A stretch of 64,000 nucleotides of DNA, from the NCBI GenBank assembly GCA_910589105.1, contig CAJUST010000013.1:4178-68177 (forward strand). The letters are read 5' to 3'. The notes under the pieces were generated by a model. It worked only from the letters and a program-made list of their open reading frames with translations, did not search any database and was not told where the DNA came from. Source of the stretch: an uncultured Lachnospiraceae bacterium (GTDB lineage: Bacteria > Bacillota > Clostridia > Lachnospirales > Lachnospiraceae). A program made the position numbers and the translations under genes. Positions 18,261 through 27,967 of this stretch are shown here, in pieces. Every line of letters starts with the position of its first letter. Positions within the stretch are counted from its first letter, which is position 1.

Positions 18261-19277
18261 ATGAACAACAATATTTATTGCATTGATTTGGGAACCTGTA
18301 ACATCAAAGTGTTCTGTAAATCGACCGGCAAAATATTAAATGAAAAAAATGCGATTGCGATTGTCAACAAAAACCAGATGTACGCATTTGGGGACGCTGC
18401 CTATGCGATGTATGAAAAGGCGCCGGAAAAGATAAACGTCACATTTCCGATTATCAATGGCGTAATTGCGGATTTCAACAATGTCCAAAATATGATTTTT
18501 GAATTTTTAGAAACCCGCGCGAAAGGGAAAATCCACGGCGCGGAATACATTGTAGCAGTCCCGACTGACATTACGGAAGTGGAGAAAAAAGCGTTTTTTG
18601 ATCTGTTTTATAAAAGCAAAGTCAAACCGAAAAATGTGCAGCTTTGTGAAAAGCCGATTGCGGACGCGGCAGGCTTAGGCTTAGACGTAAACCAGCCGAC
18701 GGGCGTGATGGTAGTGGATATTGGCGCAGACACAACGGAAATTTCCATAATTTCTCTGGGCGGGCTTGTGTTAAGCGATTTGCTGCATTTTGGGGGCAAC
18801 CGCATTGACGAGTCGATTATCAGTTATATCCGGAGAAACTACAATCTTGTCATTGGACAGAAAACGGCGAAATCCTTAAAAGAACGTTTGGGCAGCGGGC
18901 TTCCGGGGAGAGAGGAAACCATGGTAATCGTCGGGAGGGATTTAGTCAGCGGGCTTCCGATTGAACTGGAAATCAGCGCGGAGACCGTGTATGAAGCGAC
19001 AAAAGACAATTTAAACTCTATCTGCAATTCCATAAAAATGATTCTGGAAAAAACGCCGCCGGAGGTAGCCAAAGACATTATCCACTCTGGAATTTACATC
19101 ACCGGAGGCGCGTCCCAAATTCAAAGTTTAGATGAATTGTTTACGCAGATTACAAATATCAAAGTAAACACCTGTGAGAAACCGGAAGAATCAGTCGTGC
19201 GCGGTCTTATGAAAATTATTGCCGACGATAAAAATAAACATCTGATGTTTAATATGAAGACTAGAATTTTAAAGTAA
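18261..19277 (+). CDS. mreB: Rod-shape determining actin homologue MreB
   Basis: A 338-residue bacterial actin. The phosphate-1 motif is CIDLGTCNIKVF, phosphate-2 is VVDIGADTTEISIISLGG, and the adenosine motif is GIYITGGASQIQSLDEL. MreB filaments position the elongation peptidoglycan machinery, whose partners mreC, mreD, PBP2 and rodA follow in the same operon. The start is ATG 18261 with GAAGGGAG at 18246-18253; an ATG at 18237 has no ribosome site. The N-terminal third departs more from textbook MreB than the rest, so an Mbl-like paralogue is possible. Confidence 0.92.
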   Translation: MNNNIYCIDLGTCNIKVFCKSTGKILNEKNAIAIVNKNQMYAFGDAAYAMYEKAPEKINVTFPIINGVIADFNNVQNMIFEFLETRAKGKIHGAEYIVAVPTDITEVEKKAFFDLFYKSKVKPKNVQLCEKPIADAAGLGLDVNQPTGVMVVDIGADTTEISIISLGGLVLSDLLHFGGNRIDESIISYIRRNYNLVIGQKTAKSLKERLGSGLPGREETMVIVGRDLVSGLPIELEISAETVYEATKDNLNSICNSIKMILEKTPPEVAKDIIHSGIYITGGASQIQSLDELFTQITNIKVNTCEKPEESVVRGLMKIIADDKNKHLMFNMKTRILK

Positions 19278-19289
19278 TTGAGGTAATTT

Positions 19290-20150
19290 ATGAGACGGAA
19301 ATCCAAATTTCAGCTGCCATCTAAATATTTGCTGATGATACTGACGCTTGTGTGCGGAATTTTGGTCTATGTCAGCTTTACCATGAATCTGTCCGGCGGC
19401 CCGTTAAATACAGTGGCGGGATATGTGTTTGTCCCCATGCAAAAGGGCATCAACTATATCGGGCTTTGGTTTTCGGATAAAGCTGACAATTTAAACGACT
19501 TAAAAGACGTAATGGAAGAAAACCAGCGGTTAAAAACTCAGGTAGACGAGTTGACTTCAGAACTGAATACAATTAAATTAGAGCAATATGAGTTAGATAA
19601 CCTGCGGGAGCTTTTAGAGTTAGACCAAAAATATCCAAGCTATCAAAAAGTGGCGGCGCATGTCATTGGAAAAGACGCTGGAAACTGGTTTTCCATTTTT
19701 ACGATTGACAAGGGCAGTAAAGACGGCATTCAAGTGGATATGAATGTAATAGCCGGAAGCGGGCTGGTTGGGATTGTCACGGACGTAGGCCCCAATTATG
19801 CAAAAGTCCGGTCTATTATTGATGACCTCAGCAAGACAAGCGGGATGCTCCTAACGACCTCTGACCGCTGTATTGTGCATGGGGATTTACAGGAGATGAA
19901 CTCCAACCAAAATATTTTGTTCTCGGAATTGAAAGATTCCGACGACAAAGCGGCAGTGGGAGATCCGATTGTCACATCTCATATCAGCGATAAATATCTT
20001 CAGGGTATCTTAATCGGATATATCAATACGCTGGAGGTGGATTCCAATAACCTAACGAAATCAGGGACGGTCACTCCGGCAGTGGATTTTGAACATATTT
20101 CAGAAGTGCTTGTCATTTTAGACAAAAAGGAATCCGGAAGTAAAGATTAG
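19290..20150 (+). CDS. mreC: Rod-shape determining protein MreC
   Basis: A 286-residue protein with one N-terminal transmembrane segment (LLMILTLVCGILVYVSFTM), a coiled coil (about residues 68-110) and the double beta-barrel extracellular domain, with GKDAGNWFSIFTIDKGSKDG and GSGLVGIVTDVGPNYAKVRSI as hallmark blocks. MreC scaffolds PBP2 and RodA outside the membrane. The ATG lies 12 nt after mreB. Confidence 0.95.
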   Translation: MRRKSKFQLPSKYLLMILTLVCGILVYVSFTMNLSGGPLNTVAGYVFVPMQKGINYIGLWFSDKADNLNDLKDVMEENQRLKTQVDELTSELNTIKLEQYELDNLRELLELDQKYPSYQKVAAHVIGKDAGNWFSIFTIDKGSKDGIQVDMNVIAGSGLVGIVTDVGPNYAKVRSIIDDLSKTSGMLLTTSDRCIVHGDLQEMNSNQNILFSELKDSDDKAAVGDPIVTSHISDKYLQGILIGYINTLEVDSNNLTKSGTVTPAVDFEHISEVLVILDKKESGSKD

Positions 20151-20161
20151 CGGAGGCTTAA

Positions 20162-20683
20162 ATGAAACGTAAAATTACAGTGTTACTGATCGTGATTGTC
20201 TGTTTTCTTCTGCAAACAACGATGTTTCAGGCTCTTTCCATTGCGTCCATATCCCCGAATCTTTTAATCATCGTGACAGCGTCGTTTGGTTTTATGCGGG
20301 GAAAAAAGGAAGGTTTGCTCACGGGTTTTTTCGGCGGGCTGTTTATTGATGTATTCTATGGGGGCGTTCTTGGGTTTTATGCGATGATCTATATGTTTCT
20401 CGGTTATGCCAACGGATTTTTCCGCAAGATTTTTTTCCCGGAAGACATTAAGCTGCCAATGATTCTGATTTTCGCAAGTGACTTATTTAGCAATCTTTTG
20501 GTTTATTTTTTCCAGTTCCTATTCCGCAGAAGGTTTTCTTTTGACTACTATATGATGCATATCATTATGCCGGAACTGGTCTACACAATGTTGGTAACGG
20601 TGTTTTTGTATTTTTTATTATTAAAAATCAATCAAAAACTGGAACTAAGCGAACGGAAAAGGAGCGCGAGGAAATTTGGCTGA
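20162..20683 (+). CDS. mreD: Rod-shape determining protein MreD
   Basis: A 173-residue integral membrane protein with about five hydrophobic helices. The glycine-rich KEGLLTGFFGGLFIDVFYGG segment is the best MreD marker. The C-terminus is basic. It overlaps the PBP2 start by 8 nt, which argues for coupled translation. Confidence 0.92.
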   Translation: MKRKITVLLIVIVCFLLQTTMFQALSIASISPNLLIIVTASFGFMRGKKEGLLTGFFGGLFIDVFYGGVLGFYAMIYMFLGYANGFFRKIFFPEDIKLPMILIFASDLFSNLLVYFFQFLFRRRFSFDYYMMHIIMPELVYTMLVTVFLYFLLLKINQKLELSERKRSARKFG

Positions 20684-23534
20684 ATCGATCAAAGAATTTT
20701 TGGTTCAATTTTTTAAATCACGGCTTTTTGTCCTGACTGCTGTTATGATGATTCTGTTTGGGATATTATTACAGCAGGTTTTTCGGCTGCAGATTGTCAA
20801 TGGGGAAGAATATTTGAATAACTATACGCTGACGATTGAAAAAAAGCGGGAACTGAAAAGCACGAGAGGGAATATTTATGACCGGAATGGGAAATTACTT
20901 GCTTATAACGAACTTGCATACAGCATAACGATAGAAGACAATGGCAGTTATGAATCGACGAAAGAGAAAAACAAGTCGCTGAACCATGTGCTAGAGCAAA
21001 TATTCGTGAATTTAGAAAAAAACGGCGATGCGATTGACAATACATTTGAAATTGAACTGGAAGAAGACGGCAGTTATGCTTTTAAAGTGGAAGGCAATCT
21101 AAAAAAACGCTTTCTTGCGGACGTTTATGGACATAAGTCGGCAGACTCCTTGGCCTACAACAAAAAACTAGGCTACAACGAAGCGGATGCGACGGCAAAA
21201 CAGGTGATGGAATATTTGCAAAGCAGCAAAAAATTCGGCATCTCAGACAAATATAAGGGAAGAATGGCATACCAGATTACAGTTATCCGCTATGCAATGT
21301 CTAAAAACGGGTACCGCAAATATATTTCAACGACGATTGCGACAGACGTCAGTGAAGAAACGATTGCCTACGTCAGTGAGAACGCGGATATTCTTCAGGG
21401 GGTGGAAGTGGCGGACGATACAATACGCAGATACCTGGACAGCAAATATTTTGCGCAGATTATCGGTTACACCGGAAATATCTCTCAGGAGGAATATGAC
21501 GAGCTTTCCAAAGAGAGTAAAGAATATTCCCTGACGGACGTAGTGGGGAAATCCGGCATTGAGCAGTATTTAGATTTGACCCTCCGTGGAGAAAAAGGGA
21601 CGGAAACCGTCTATGTCGACAATTTGGGAAAAGTTGTCAAGACAAAGGAGCGCACAGAGCCTTCCGCCGGAAAAAATGTGTATCTTTCCATTGATGCGGA
21701 TTTGACAAAGACAGCTTATGACTTACTTGAAATGGAAATCGCCGGAATCGTGTACGAAAATATTATAAATGTAAAAAATTACGACGCTTCCTCCGCAAAA
21801 GATGCATCGGATATTAAAATTCCAATCGACGACGTGCTTTTTGCATTAATCCAGAATAATGTCATTGATATGGATCATTTTTCCAAAAAACGCGCAAGTG
21901 AGACAGAGCAGGCGGTTTACGCGGCGTTTCAATCCAAACAGGCGCTTGTTTTATCGGCTCTTGAGTCGGAGCTTAATTCCGATGCGGCGCTGTCGTTTGG
22001 GGAATTGGATAATGAAAACCAAGATTATATTACATTTATTATAAAAATGCTTAAAGACAATAAGGTTCTTGTCACAGACCGCATTGAAAAGGAAGATGAG
22101 GTTTATTTAAAGTGGAAGGAAGGAACCATCAGTTTACGGCATTATCTGATTTATGCCATTGCGCAAAACTGGATTGACATTACCCAATTTTCGGTCGATG
22201 AAAAATATTCTGATTCGACGGAAATATACGCAGCGCTGATTGCATATTTAAAAGAAGAATTGTCACAGCAAAGAGAGTTTTCCAAAATAATTTATAAATA
22301 TATGATTCAGCAGAATCTAATCAGCGGGACACAGCTTTGCGTTATATTATATGACCAGAAGGTGTTAAAATATGACGAAGCAAATGCTTTGGCATTGACA
22401 AGCGGTTCCATTTCTGCCTATAATTTCTTACGGGAAAAAATTAAAAACCTTGAAATTACCCCGGCGCAGCTTGCGTTAGACCCATGTACGGGTTCCTGCG
22501 TGATTACGGACGTAAAATCAGGGGAGATTTTAGCGCTTGTGTCGTATCCGGGTTACGACAATAACCGTCTGGCGAATACGATGGATGCAAAATACTGGGA
22601 CAGCCTGCGGGAAGACCGCTCTAATCCTCTATACAATTATGCGACGCAGGAAAAGACTGCTCCCGGCTCCACTTTCAAAGTGGTAAGCGCGACGGCGGGA
22701 CTGACAGAGCAAGTCATTGACGTGAATACGATTATTACGGACGAGGGCCGTTATACGCGTTTAGAGGAAAAAGGGCCGACTTGCTGGATTTATCCTTCAA
22801 ACCATGGTTCAATTAATGTTTCTGAGGCGATCCGGGATTCTTGTAACTATTATTTTTATGAGACGGGATACCGCCTAAGTTTAAACGGCATGATTTACAA
22901 TGAAAAGAAGGGCATAAAAACACTGCAAAAATATGCCGCCATGTATGGATTAGATGAAACGACAGGCATAGAGATACCGGAAAGCGAGCCTCAGGTGGCG
23001 GACGAATATCCGATTACGGCTGCCATTGGGCAGAGCAATAATAACTATACGACGGCGCAGATTGCAAGATACATTACGGCAGTTGCCAATAAAGGAACCG
23101 TGTACCAGCAGACGCTTTTAAAAGAAATACGGGATTCTGACAACGAAACGGTTTTGGAGCGTTATGCCCCGACTGTAAGAAACCAGATTGACGTGTTAAG
23201 CAATGAGCAATGGGACGCTCTCCAGTCCGGCATGCGAATGATGGCGGAAAAATCATCTCTTTTAAAAGATTTCCAAGTGCCGGTTGCAGGAAAGACAGGT
23301 ACGGCGCAACAGGTTAAAACCCGCCCGAACCATGCGTTGTTCGTCGGATTTGCCCCTTATGGGAATCCGGAAGTGTCAATCGCGACTAGAATTGCGTATG
23401 GCTATACGTCACACAATGCCGTTGATATTTCAAGAGATATTTTATCAGTATATTTTGGCATAAATAAAGCGGAACAATTAATTAATGGACAGGCGAAAAA
23501 TGTAAGCGGTGGTTCAAACACCTTTGCAGATTAA
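20676..23534 (+). CDS. mrdA: Penicillin-binding protein 2, elongation transpeptidase
   Basis: A 952-residue class B PBP. One N-terminal transmembrane helix is followed by the dimerisation/pedestal domain (STRGNIYDRNGKLLAYNE). The transpeptidase motifs are STFK (Ser ~665), SCN (Ser ~722) and KTG (Lys ~873). Between the start of the catalytic domain (LSIDADLTKTAY, ~337) and its next core strand (SCVITDVKSGEILALVSYPG, ~603) lies an insertion of roughly 240 mostly helical, acidic residues absent from E. coli PBP2, which explains the large size. The start is TTG 20676 inside the mreD end. It crosslinks lateral-wall peptidoglycan with RodA. Confidence 0.94.
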   Translation: MAESIKEFLVQFFKSRLFVLTAVMMILFGILLQQVFRLQIVNGEEYLNNYTLTIEKKRELKSTRGNIYDRNGKLLAYNELAYSITIEDNGSYESTKEKNKSLNHVLEQIFVNLEKNGDAIDNTFEIELEEDGSYAFKVEGNLKKRFLADVYGHKSADSLAYNKKLGYNEADATAKQVMEYLQSSKKFGISDKYKGRMAYQITVIRYAMSKNGYRKYISTTIATDVSEETIAYVSENADILQGVEVADDTIRRYLDSKYFAQIIGYTGNISQEEYDELSKESKEYSLTDVVGKSGIEQYLDLTLRGEKGTETVYVDNLGKVVKTKERTEPSAGKNVYLSIDADLTKTAYDLLEMEIAGIVYENIINVKNYDASSAKDASDIKIPIDDVLFALIQNNVIDMDHFSKKRASETEQAVYAAFQSKQALVLSALESELNSDAALSFGELDNENQDYITFIIKMLKDNKVLVTDRIEKEDEVYLKWKEGTISLRHYLIYAIAQNWIDITQFSVDEKYSDSTEIYAALIAYLKEELSQQREFSKIIYKYMIQQNLISGTQLCVILYDQKVLKYDEANALALTSGSISAYNFLREKIKNLEITPAQLALDPCTGSCVITDVKSGEILALVSYPGYDNNRLANTMDAKYWDSLREDRSNPLYNYATQEKTAPGSTFKVVSATAGLTEQVIDVNTIITDEGRYTRLEEKGPTCWIYPSNHGSINVSEAIRDSCNYYFYETGYRLSLNGMIYNEKKGIKTLQKYAAMYGLDETTGIEIPESEPQVADEYPITAAIGQSNNNYTTAQIARYITAVANKGTVYQQTLLKEIRDSDNETVLERYAPTVRNQIDVLSNEQWDALQSGMRMMAEKSSLLKDFQVPVAGKTGTAQQVKTRPNHALFVGFAPYGNPEVSIATRIAYGYTSHNAVDISRDILSVYFGINKAEQLINGQAKNVSGGSNTFAD

Positions 23535-23551
23535 TAAAGTGGGAGGGTTAT

Positions 23552-24232
23552 ATGTCACAGCCGGTAATTATCAAAAGCAACAGGTATGGCATAAATCTTA
23601 TCTTAGACCCGTGTCTCCCGTTTGAGGAGCTTTTGGGCTGTATTACGGATAAGTTTTTGGAATCAGAAAAATTCTTTAAAAATGCCCATATGGCGCTTTC
23701 TTTTGAAGGAAGGGATTTGTCAGAAGAAGAAGAATATCTGATTTTAGACGCCATTTCAAACCAGACGAGTATCCACGTTATCTGCATTATTGACAATGAC
23801 GAGATACGTGAGCAGTACACAAAACAGAAAATCGACCAGTATTTGGAAGAAGAATCCGGCAATACCGGAAAATTTTACAAAGGCACCCTGCGTTCCGGAC
23901 AGTCACTTGAATGTGGGACAAGCATTATTATTATCGGGGACGTCAATCCCGGCGCAAAGATCGTTTCAACTGGGAATATCGTGGTTTTAGGCGCGTTAAA
24001 AGGAACCGCTTATGCGGGGGCTTCCGGCAATGAAGAATGTTTTGTAGTAGCGCTGGATATGAATCCGGTACAGATAAAAATCGGCGGCATTATTGGCAGA
24101 TGTGAAGATAAAGGCATTCTTGCGTCGATCCGTGAACGAAAGAGGGCAGTGGCGGAGCCACAGGTTGCCACTGTGTCCGGCGGCCATATTCTGATTGAGC
24201 CAATCACAAAAAACGCGTTTCATAATATTTAA
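23552..24232 (+). CDS. minC: Septum site-determining protein MinC
   Basis: A 226-residue FtsZ inhibitor. The N-terminal FtsZ-binding domain is about residues 1-100. The C-terminal beta-helix holds SGQSLECGTSIIIIGDVNPGAKIVSTGNIVVLGALKGTAYAG, the MinC_C signature (read in pieces). MinC works with MinD and MinE, encoded immediately downstream, to block polar division. The ATG follows GGGAGG. Confidence 0.95.
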   Translation: MSQPVIIKSNRYGINLILDPCLPFEELLGCITDKFLESEKFFKNAHMALSFEGRDLSEEEEYLILDAISNQTSIHVICIIDNDEIREQYTKQKIDQYLEEESGNTGKFYKGTLRSGQSLECGTSIIIIGDVNPGAKIVSTGNIVVLGALKGTAYAGASGNEECFVVALDMNPVQIKIGGIIGRCEDKGILASIRERKRAVAEPQVATVSGGHILIEPITKNAFHNI

Positions 24233-24253
24233 TAATCAGGAGGATTGAAAAAC

Positions 24254-25039
24254 ATGAGTGAAGTAATTGTAATCACATCTGGCAAAGGAGGCGTCGGCAA
24301 AACAACTACGACAGCCAATGTAGGGACGGGCCTTGCGCAGTTAAATAAAAAAGCAGTATTGATTGATACGGATATTGGACTTCGGAACTTAGACGTTGTT
24401 ATGGGGCTGGAAAACAGGATCGTCTATAATCTGGTAGACGTTGTGGAAGGAAACTGCCGGATTAAACAGGCGTTAATTAAAGATAAAAAATATCCAAACC
24501 TTGCCTTGCTTCCATCGGCGCAGACAAGGGATAAAACTTCCGTTACGCCGGAGCAGATGAAAAAACTGACAGATGAACTCAGGGAGGAATTTGATTACAT
24601 ACTTTTAGACTGTCCGGCAGGAATTGAGCAGGGTTTCCAAAATGCAATCGCAGGAGCTGACCGCGCTTTAGTCGTAACGACGCCGGAAGTTTCCGCAATC
24701 CGTGATGCTGACCGGATTATCGGCCTGTTAGAAGCCAATGAAATAAAGCAGACCCAGCTTATAGTTAACCGCCTTCGTATGGATATGGTGAAACGCGGAG
24801 ACATGATGACAGTGGAAGATGTATGTGAGATTTTAGCCATTAACTTAATTGGCGTTGTGCCGGACGACGAGCAGATTGTCATTTCCACAAATCAGGGTGA
24901 GCCGCTTGTCGGTACGGATGCGCTGGCGGGAAAAGCATTCTTTAATATATGTAAACGCATTAACGGAGAAGAAGTCCCATTTTTGGATTTGCAGAAAAGA
25001 GCAAGCGTATTTGATAAGCTTGCAAGTTTGTTTAAGTGA
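24254..25039 (+). CDS. minD: Septum site-determining ATPase MinD
   Basis: A 261-residue deviant-Walker ATPase. The P-loop is SGKGGVGKTTTTANVG, with DTDIGLRNLDVVMGLENR and LDCPAGIEQGF following. The C-terminus ends in the amphipathic membrane-targeting helix (ASVFDKLASLFK). The start is ATG 24254 with AGGAGG at 24238-24243; the in-frame TTG at 24245 sits too close to that site. Confidence 0.97.
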   Translation: MSEVIVITSGKGGVGKTTTTANVGTGLAQLNKKAVLIDTDIGLRNLDVVMGLENRIVYNLVDVVEGNCRIKQALIKDKKYPNLALLPSAQTRDKTSVTPEQMKKLTDELREEFDYILLDCPAGIEQGFQNAIAGADRALVVTTPEVSAIRDADRIIGLLEANEIKQTQLIVNRLRMDMVKRGDMMTVEDVCEILAINLIGVVPDDEQIVISTNQGEPLVGTDALAGKAFFNICKRINGEEVPFLDLQKRASVFDKLASLFK

Positions 25040-25066
25040 GGGTAAGCGAGGGTAAGGGAGGAAAAA

Positions 25067-25336
25067 ATGTCATTCATGGACTTCTTTAAGAAAAAAAACT
25101 CCGGTGAAGTGGCGGTAGACCGCCTGAAATTAGTTTTAGTCTCGGACAGGGCTAATTGTTCGCCGGAAGTGATGGAAAAAATCAAAAACGATATTATAAA
25201 AGTCATATCGAAATATATGGAAATTGACGCGGAAGGGCTGGATATTCAGATCACGCAGACGGAATCCGATTCAGATAACGGAAAAGTGCCTGCTTTATAT
25301 GCTAATATCCCGATTAAAGAGATGCGTCACAATTAA
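25067..25336 (+). CDS. minE: Cell division topological specificity factor MinE
   Basis: An 89-residue MinE. The N-terminal membrane/MinD-binding segment MSFMDFFKKKNSG is followed by AVDRLKLVLVSDRANCSPE and the dimerisation beta domain. It stimulates the MinD ATPase to drive pole-to-pole patterning. A MinE-type system next to spore genes is typical of Clostridia, in contrast to the DivIVA/MinJ system of Bacillus. Confidence 0.95.
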   Translation: MSFMDFFKKKNSGEVAVDRLKLVLVSDRANCSPEVMEKIKNDIIKVISKYMEIDAEGLDIQITQTESDSDNGKVPALYANIPIKEMRHN

Positions 25337-25352
25337 TGGGATAAGAGGATTT

Positions 25353-26471
25353 ATGCTAAAACAATATAAGCTTAGAAACTACAATTTCAGATTAGTGTTT
25401 TATGTCGTTTTGCTTACGGTAATTGGCATTCTTGTGATTGGAAGCGCAAGAGAGTCTGTTCAGGATAAGCAGATTTTAGGGCTTTTTTTGGGGTTTATCA
25501 TTATGGTGATTGTCTCCATGCTGGATTATTCGGTTATTCTGCGCTTTAGCTGGCTGTTTTATTTTCTCAATATTGGTCTGTTAATATTGGTGAAATTTAT
25601 GGGAGACAATACCAACGGATCGACCAGATGGATTGAAATTGCAGGAATCCGCTTTCAGCCGTCGGAGCTTTCCAAAATTGTCATTATTCTGTTTTTTGCT
25701 TATTTTTTTATGAAATCCCAAGAACAGCTCAATACGGTAAAAATTTTGGCGGCTTCCTTTTTGCTTGCAGGCATACCGCTCTTTCTTATTAAAGAGCAGC
25801 CGGATTTATCGACGACTATCGTGACGGCTTTGCTTTTTGCGTCGCTTTTGTTTATTGCCGGTTTAAGTTATAAGATTGTCATTGGCGTTTTAGCAGTCAG
25901 TATCCCATCAGTCATTATCTTTATCAGCCTGATTTTGCAGCCAAACCAAAAAATCTTGGACGATTATCAATACAAACGCATAATGGCTTGGCTTCAGCCG
26001 GAGAAATATGCCGATGCGGTATATCAGCAGTTAAACTCTAAAATGGCGATTGGTTCCGGCCAGTTATGGGGAAAAGGATTATACAACAGCGAGATTACAT
26101 CTGTAAAAAATGGAAATTTTATTTCGGAAGCCCAGACAGACTTTATATTTGCGGTTGTCGGTGAAGAACTGGGATTTTTCGGTTCTGTCGTAGTAATCGC
26201 ATTGTTGTTTTTTATCGTATTAGAATGTATCTGGGTGGCAAGAAAAGCGAAAGATATATCAGGCAGGCTGATTTGCTGTGGCATGGCGTCCCTAATCGGG
26301 TTTCAGGGATTTGTCAATATATGCGTTGCGACGGGGCTTATGCCCAATACAGGATTGACGCTTCCTTTCGTCAGTTATGGCCTGACATCATTAGTTACGT
26401 TATTTATGGGCATTGGATTTGTTCTGAATGTAGGCTTGCAGCCTAGAAAATACGGAATGGGGGACACTTAA
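25353..26471 (+). CDS. rodA: Lipid II polymerase RodA (FtsW/RodA/SpoVE family)
   Basis: A 372-residue SEDS protein with about ten transmembrane helices. Landmarks are NGSTRWIEIAGIRFQPSELSK, QPDLSTTIV and the late ATGLMPNTGLTLPFVSYGLTS. SEDS proteins polymerise glycan strands and pair with class B PBPs, here the PBP2 five genes upstream. The start ATG 25353 follows AAGAGGA, and a longer reading frame reaching back into minE is spurious. The stop overlaps the mgsA start (TAATG). Confidence 0.93.
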   Translation: MLKQYKLRNYNFRLVFYVVLLTVIGILVIGSARESVQDKQILGLFLGFIIMVIVSMLDYSVILRFSWLFYFLNIGLLILVKFMGDNTNGSTRWIEIAGIRFQPSELSKIVIILFFAYFFMKSQEQLNTVKILAASFLLAGIPLFLIKEQPDLSTTIVTALLFASLLFIAGLSYKIVIGVLAVSIPSVIIFISLILQPNQKILDDYQYKRIMAWLQPEKYADAVYQQLNSKMAIGSGQLWGKGLYNSEITSVKNGNFISEAQTDFIFAVVGEELGFFGSVVVIALLFFIVLECIWVARKAKDISGRLICCGMASLIGFQGFVNICVATGLMPNTGLTLPFVSYGLTSLVTLFMGIGFVLNVGLQPRKYGMGDT

Positions 26472-26866
26472 TGAACATTGGTTTAATTGCGCACGATTCA
26501 AAAAAGAAATTAATGCAGAATTTTTGCATTGCATATCGGGGAATACTTTGCAAAAATGATTTGTTTGCGACAGGGACAACCGGACGTCTGATTGAGGAGG
26601 TTACAAACCTTTCCATTCATAAATATCTGGCGGGGCATTTGGGCGGCAGCCAGCAGCTTGGCGCGCAGATTGAGCATAATGAAATAGACTTAGTGATCTT
26701 TTTGCGCGATCCATTGTCGCCAAAATCACACGAGCCGGACGTTGACAGCGTTGTGCGGTTATGTGACACGCATAACATTCCGCTTGCAACCAATTTGGCT
26801 ACAGCGGAGTTACTGATTAAATCTTTAGACAGAGGAGATTTAGAGTGGCGTGAAATGTATAAATAA
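26471..26866 (+). CDS. mgsA: Methylglyoxal synthase
   Basis: A 131-residue enzyme converting dihydroxyacetone phosphate to methylglyoxal, a phosphate-salvage bypass of lower glycolysis. Markers are IGLIAHDSKKK, FATGTTGRLIEE, HLGGSQQLGAQI (phosphate loop), VIFLRDPLSPKSHEPD with the catalytic Asp, and the C-terminal PLATNLATAELLI. Translation is coupled to rodA through TAATG. Placement between rodA and a carboxypeptidase gene is recurrent in Clostridia as I recall, though no direct functional link is known. Confidence 0.95.
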   Translation: MNIGLIAHDSKKKLMQNFCIAYRGILCKNDLFATGTTGRLIEEVTNLSIHKYLAGHLGGSQQLGAQIEHNEIDLVIFLRDPLSPKSHEPDVDSVVRLCDTHNIPLATNLATAELLIKSLDRGDLEWREMYK

Positions 26867-27857
26867 AAAACGGACGGCGTTTGTGTTATCTTTCGCATTG
26901 CTGTTTAGCAGTGGATGCGGGTTTCCAGAAAAGGACAGCCCTGTCCTTTCCGAAGCGTATGATATTTATGAGACGTCCAAAAAATATGAATTAATTTCTG
27001 CGGACGACACGTCCTTAAGAAACACACTCCCATTTTTTGCTTCCGGTCTGTGCGTGTCAGACGGAAACGATTTGGGCACAAAAGAGACGTCTTCGTATGT
27101 AGCGGAAGCTGCGGGCGTTTTTAATCTGGACACAAAGGAAGTCACATATGCCCAAAATATCTACAAGAAGATGTATCCGGCAAGCACGACAAAAATATTA
27201 ACGGCATATCTTGCGTTAAAGTATGGAGATTTAGATGAAATTTTAACAGTCAGTGAGCTTGCCGCAGATCAGGCTGCGGATTCTTCTGTCTGCCATATCA
27301 ACGCCGGAGAACGGCTGACGCTTCGGCAGCTTCTTTACGGCCTGATGATGCAAAGCGGAAACGATGCCGCGATTGTAATTGCAGAGGCGATTTCCGGCAG
27401 TGTGGAAGCTTTTGCGGATTTGATGAATCAGGAAGCTAAGGCGCTTGGCGCGCTGGATTCCCATTTTGTCAATCCAAACGGCCTGCATGACAAAGATCAT
27501 TATACGACGGTGTATGATCTATATTTGATTTTTCAGGAAGCAGTGAAAAACGATGCATTTTTGGAATTGATTCAGACAAAGGAATTTACTGTGGATTATT
27601 TAGATCCAGTTGGGATGCCCTTACAGCAGGTTTGGAACTCGACAAACAAATACCTGATGGAGACAGAAACGGCTCCAAAAGGCGTTACAGTTGTCGGAGG
27701 GAAAACAGGGACGACAAATGACGCGGGATACTGCCTCGTTTTACTTAGCTCTAATTCAAAAAACGAACAGATTGTTTCCATTGTAATGAAAGCGGATTGC
27801 CGGAATAATCTGTATTATTATATGAATGAATTATTGTATGGTTTTTCAGGAAATTAA
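26850..27857 (+). CDS. D-alanyl-D-alanine carboxypeptidase (peptidase S11)
   Basis: A 335-residue low-molecular-weight PBP. Active-site motifs are STTK (near residue 112, YPASTTKILTAYLAL), SGN (MMQSGNDAAIV) and KTG (GGKTGTTNDAG). It trims the terminal D-Ala from pentapeptide stems. The N-terminus LSFALLFSSGCGFPEKD resembles a lipoprotein signal, although the lipobox (S-S-G-C) is weak. The start is GTG 26850, inside the end of mgsA, with GGAG at 26834-26837. Only the S11 catalytic domain is present; no long C-terminal anchor is seen. Confidence 0.9.
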   Translation: MKCINKKRTAFVLSFALLFSSGCGFPEKDSPVLSEAYDIYETSKKYELISADDTSLRNTLPFFASGLCVSDGNDLGTKETSSYVAEAAGVFNLDTKEVTYAQNIYKKMYPASTTKILTAYLALKYGDLDEILTVSELAADQAADSSVCHINAGERLTLRQLLYGLMMQSGNDAAIVIAEAISGSVEAFADLMNQEAKALGALDSHFVNPNGLHDKDHYTTVYDLYLIFQEAVKNDAFLELIQTKEFTVDYLDPVGMPLQQVWNSTNKYLMETETAPKGVTVVGGKTGTTNDAGYCLVLLSSNSKNEQIVSIVMKADCRNNLYYYMNELLYGFSGN

Positions 27858-27879
27858 GTGTGAAATTTCATATTTACAG

Positions 27880-27908
27880 TTGAATGTTTTTACCATTTCT
27901 AATATAAT
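27880..27908 (+). promoter_or_regulatory. Promoter of the P-loop protein gene
   Basis: TTGAAT (27880-27885), a 17-nt spacer and a consensus TATAAT (27903-27908), 60 nt before the ATG at 27968, which has AGGAGGAG in front. Confidence 0.75.
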
Positions 27909-27967
27909 AGAAAGTACAAAGGAAATGAAATATTTCCGAATAGACAGAATAACAGGAGGAGATTGCC

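Noticed and set aside
25224..25352. Upstream extension of rodA into minE
   Set aside because: It lies in another frame of minE; ATG 25353 has a ribosome site and the usual hydrophobic start.
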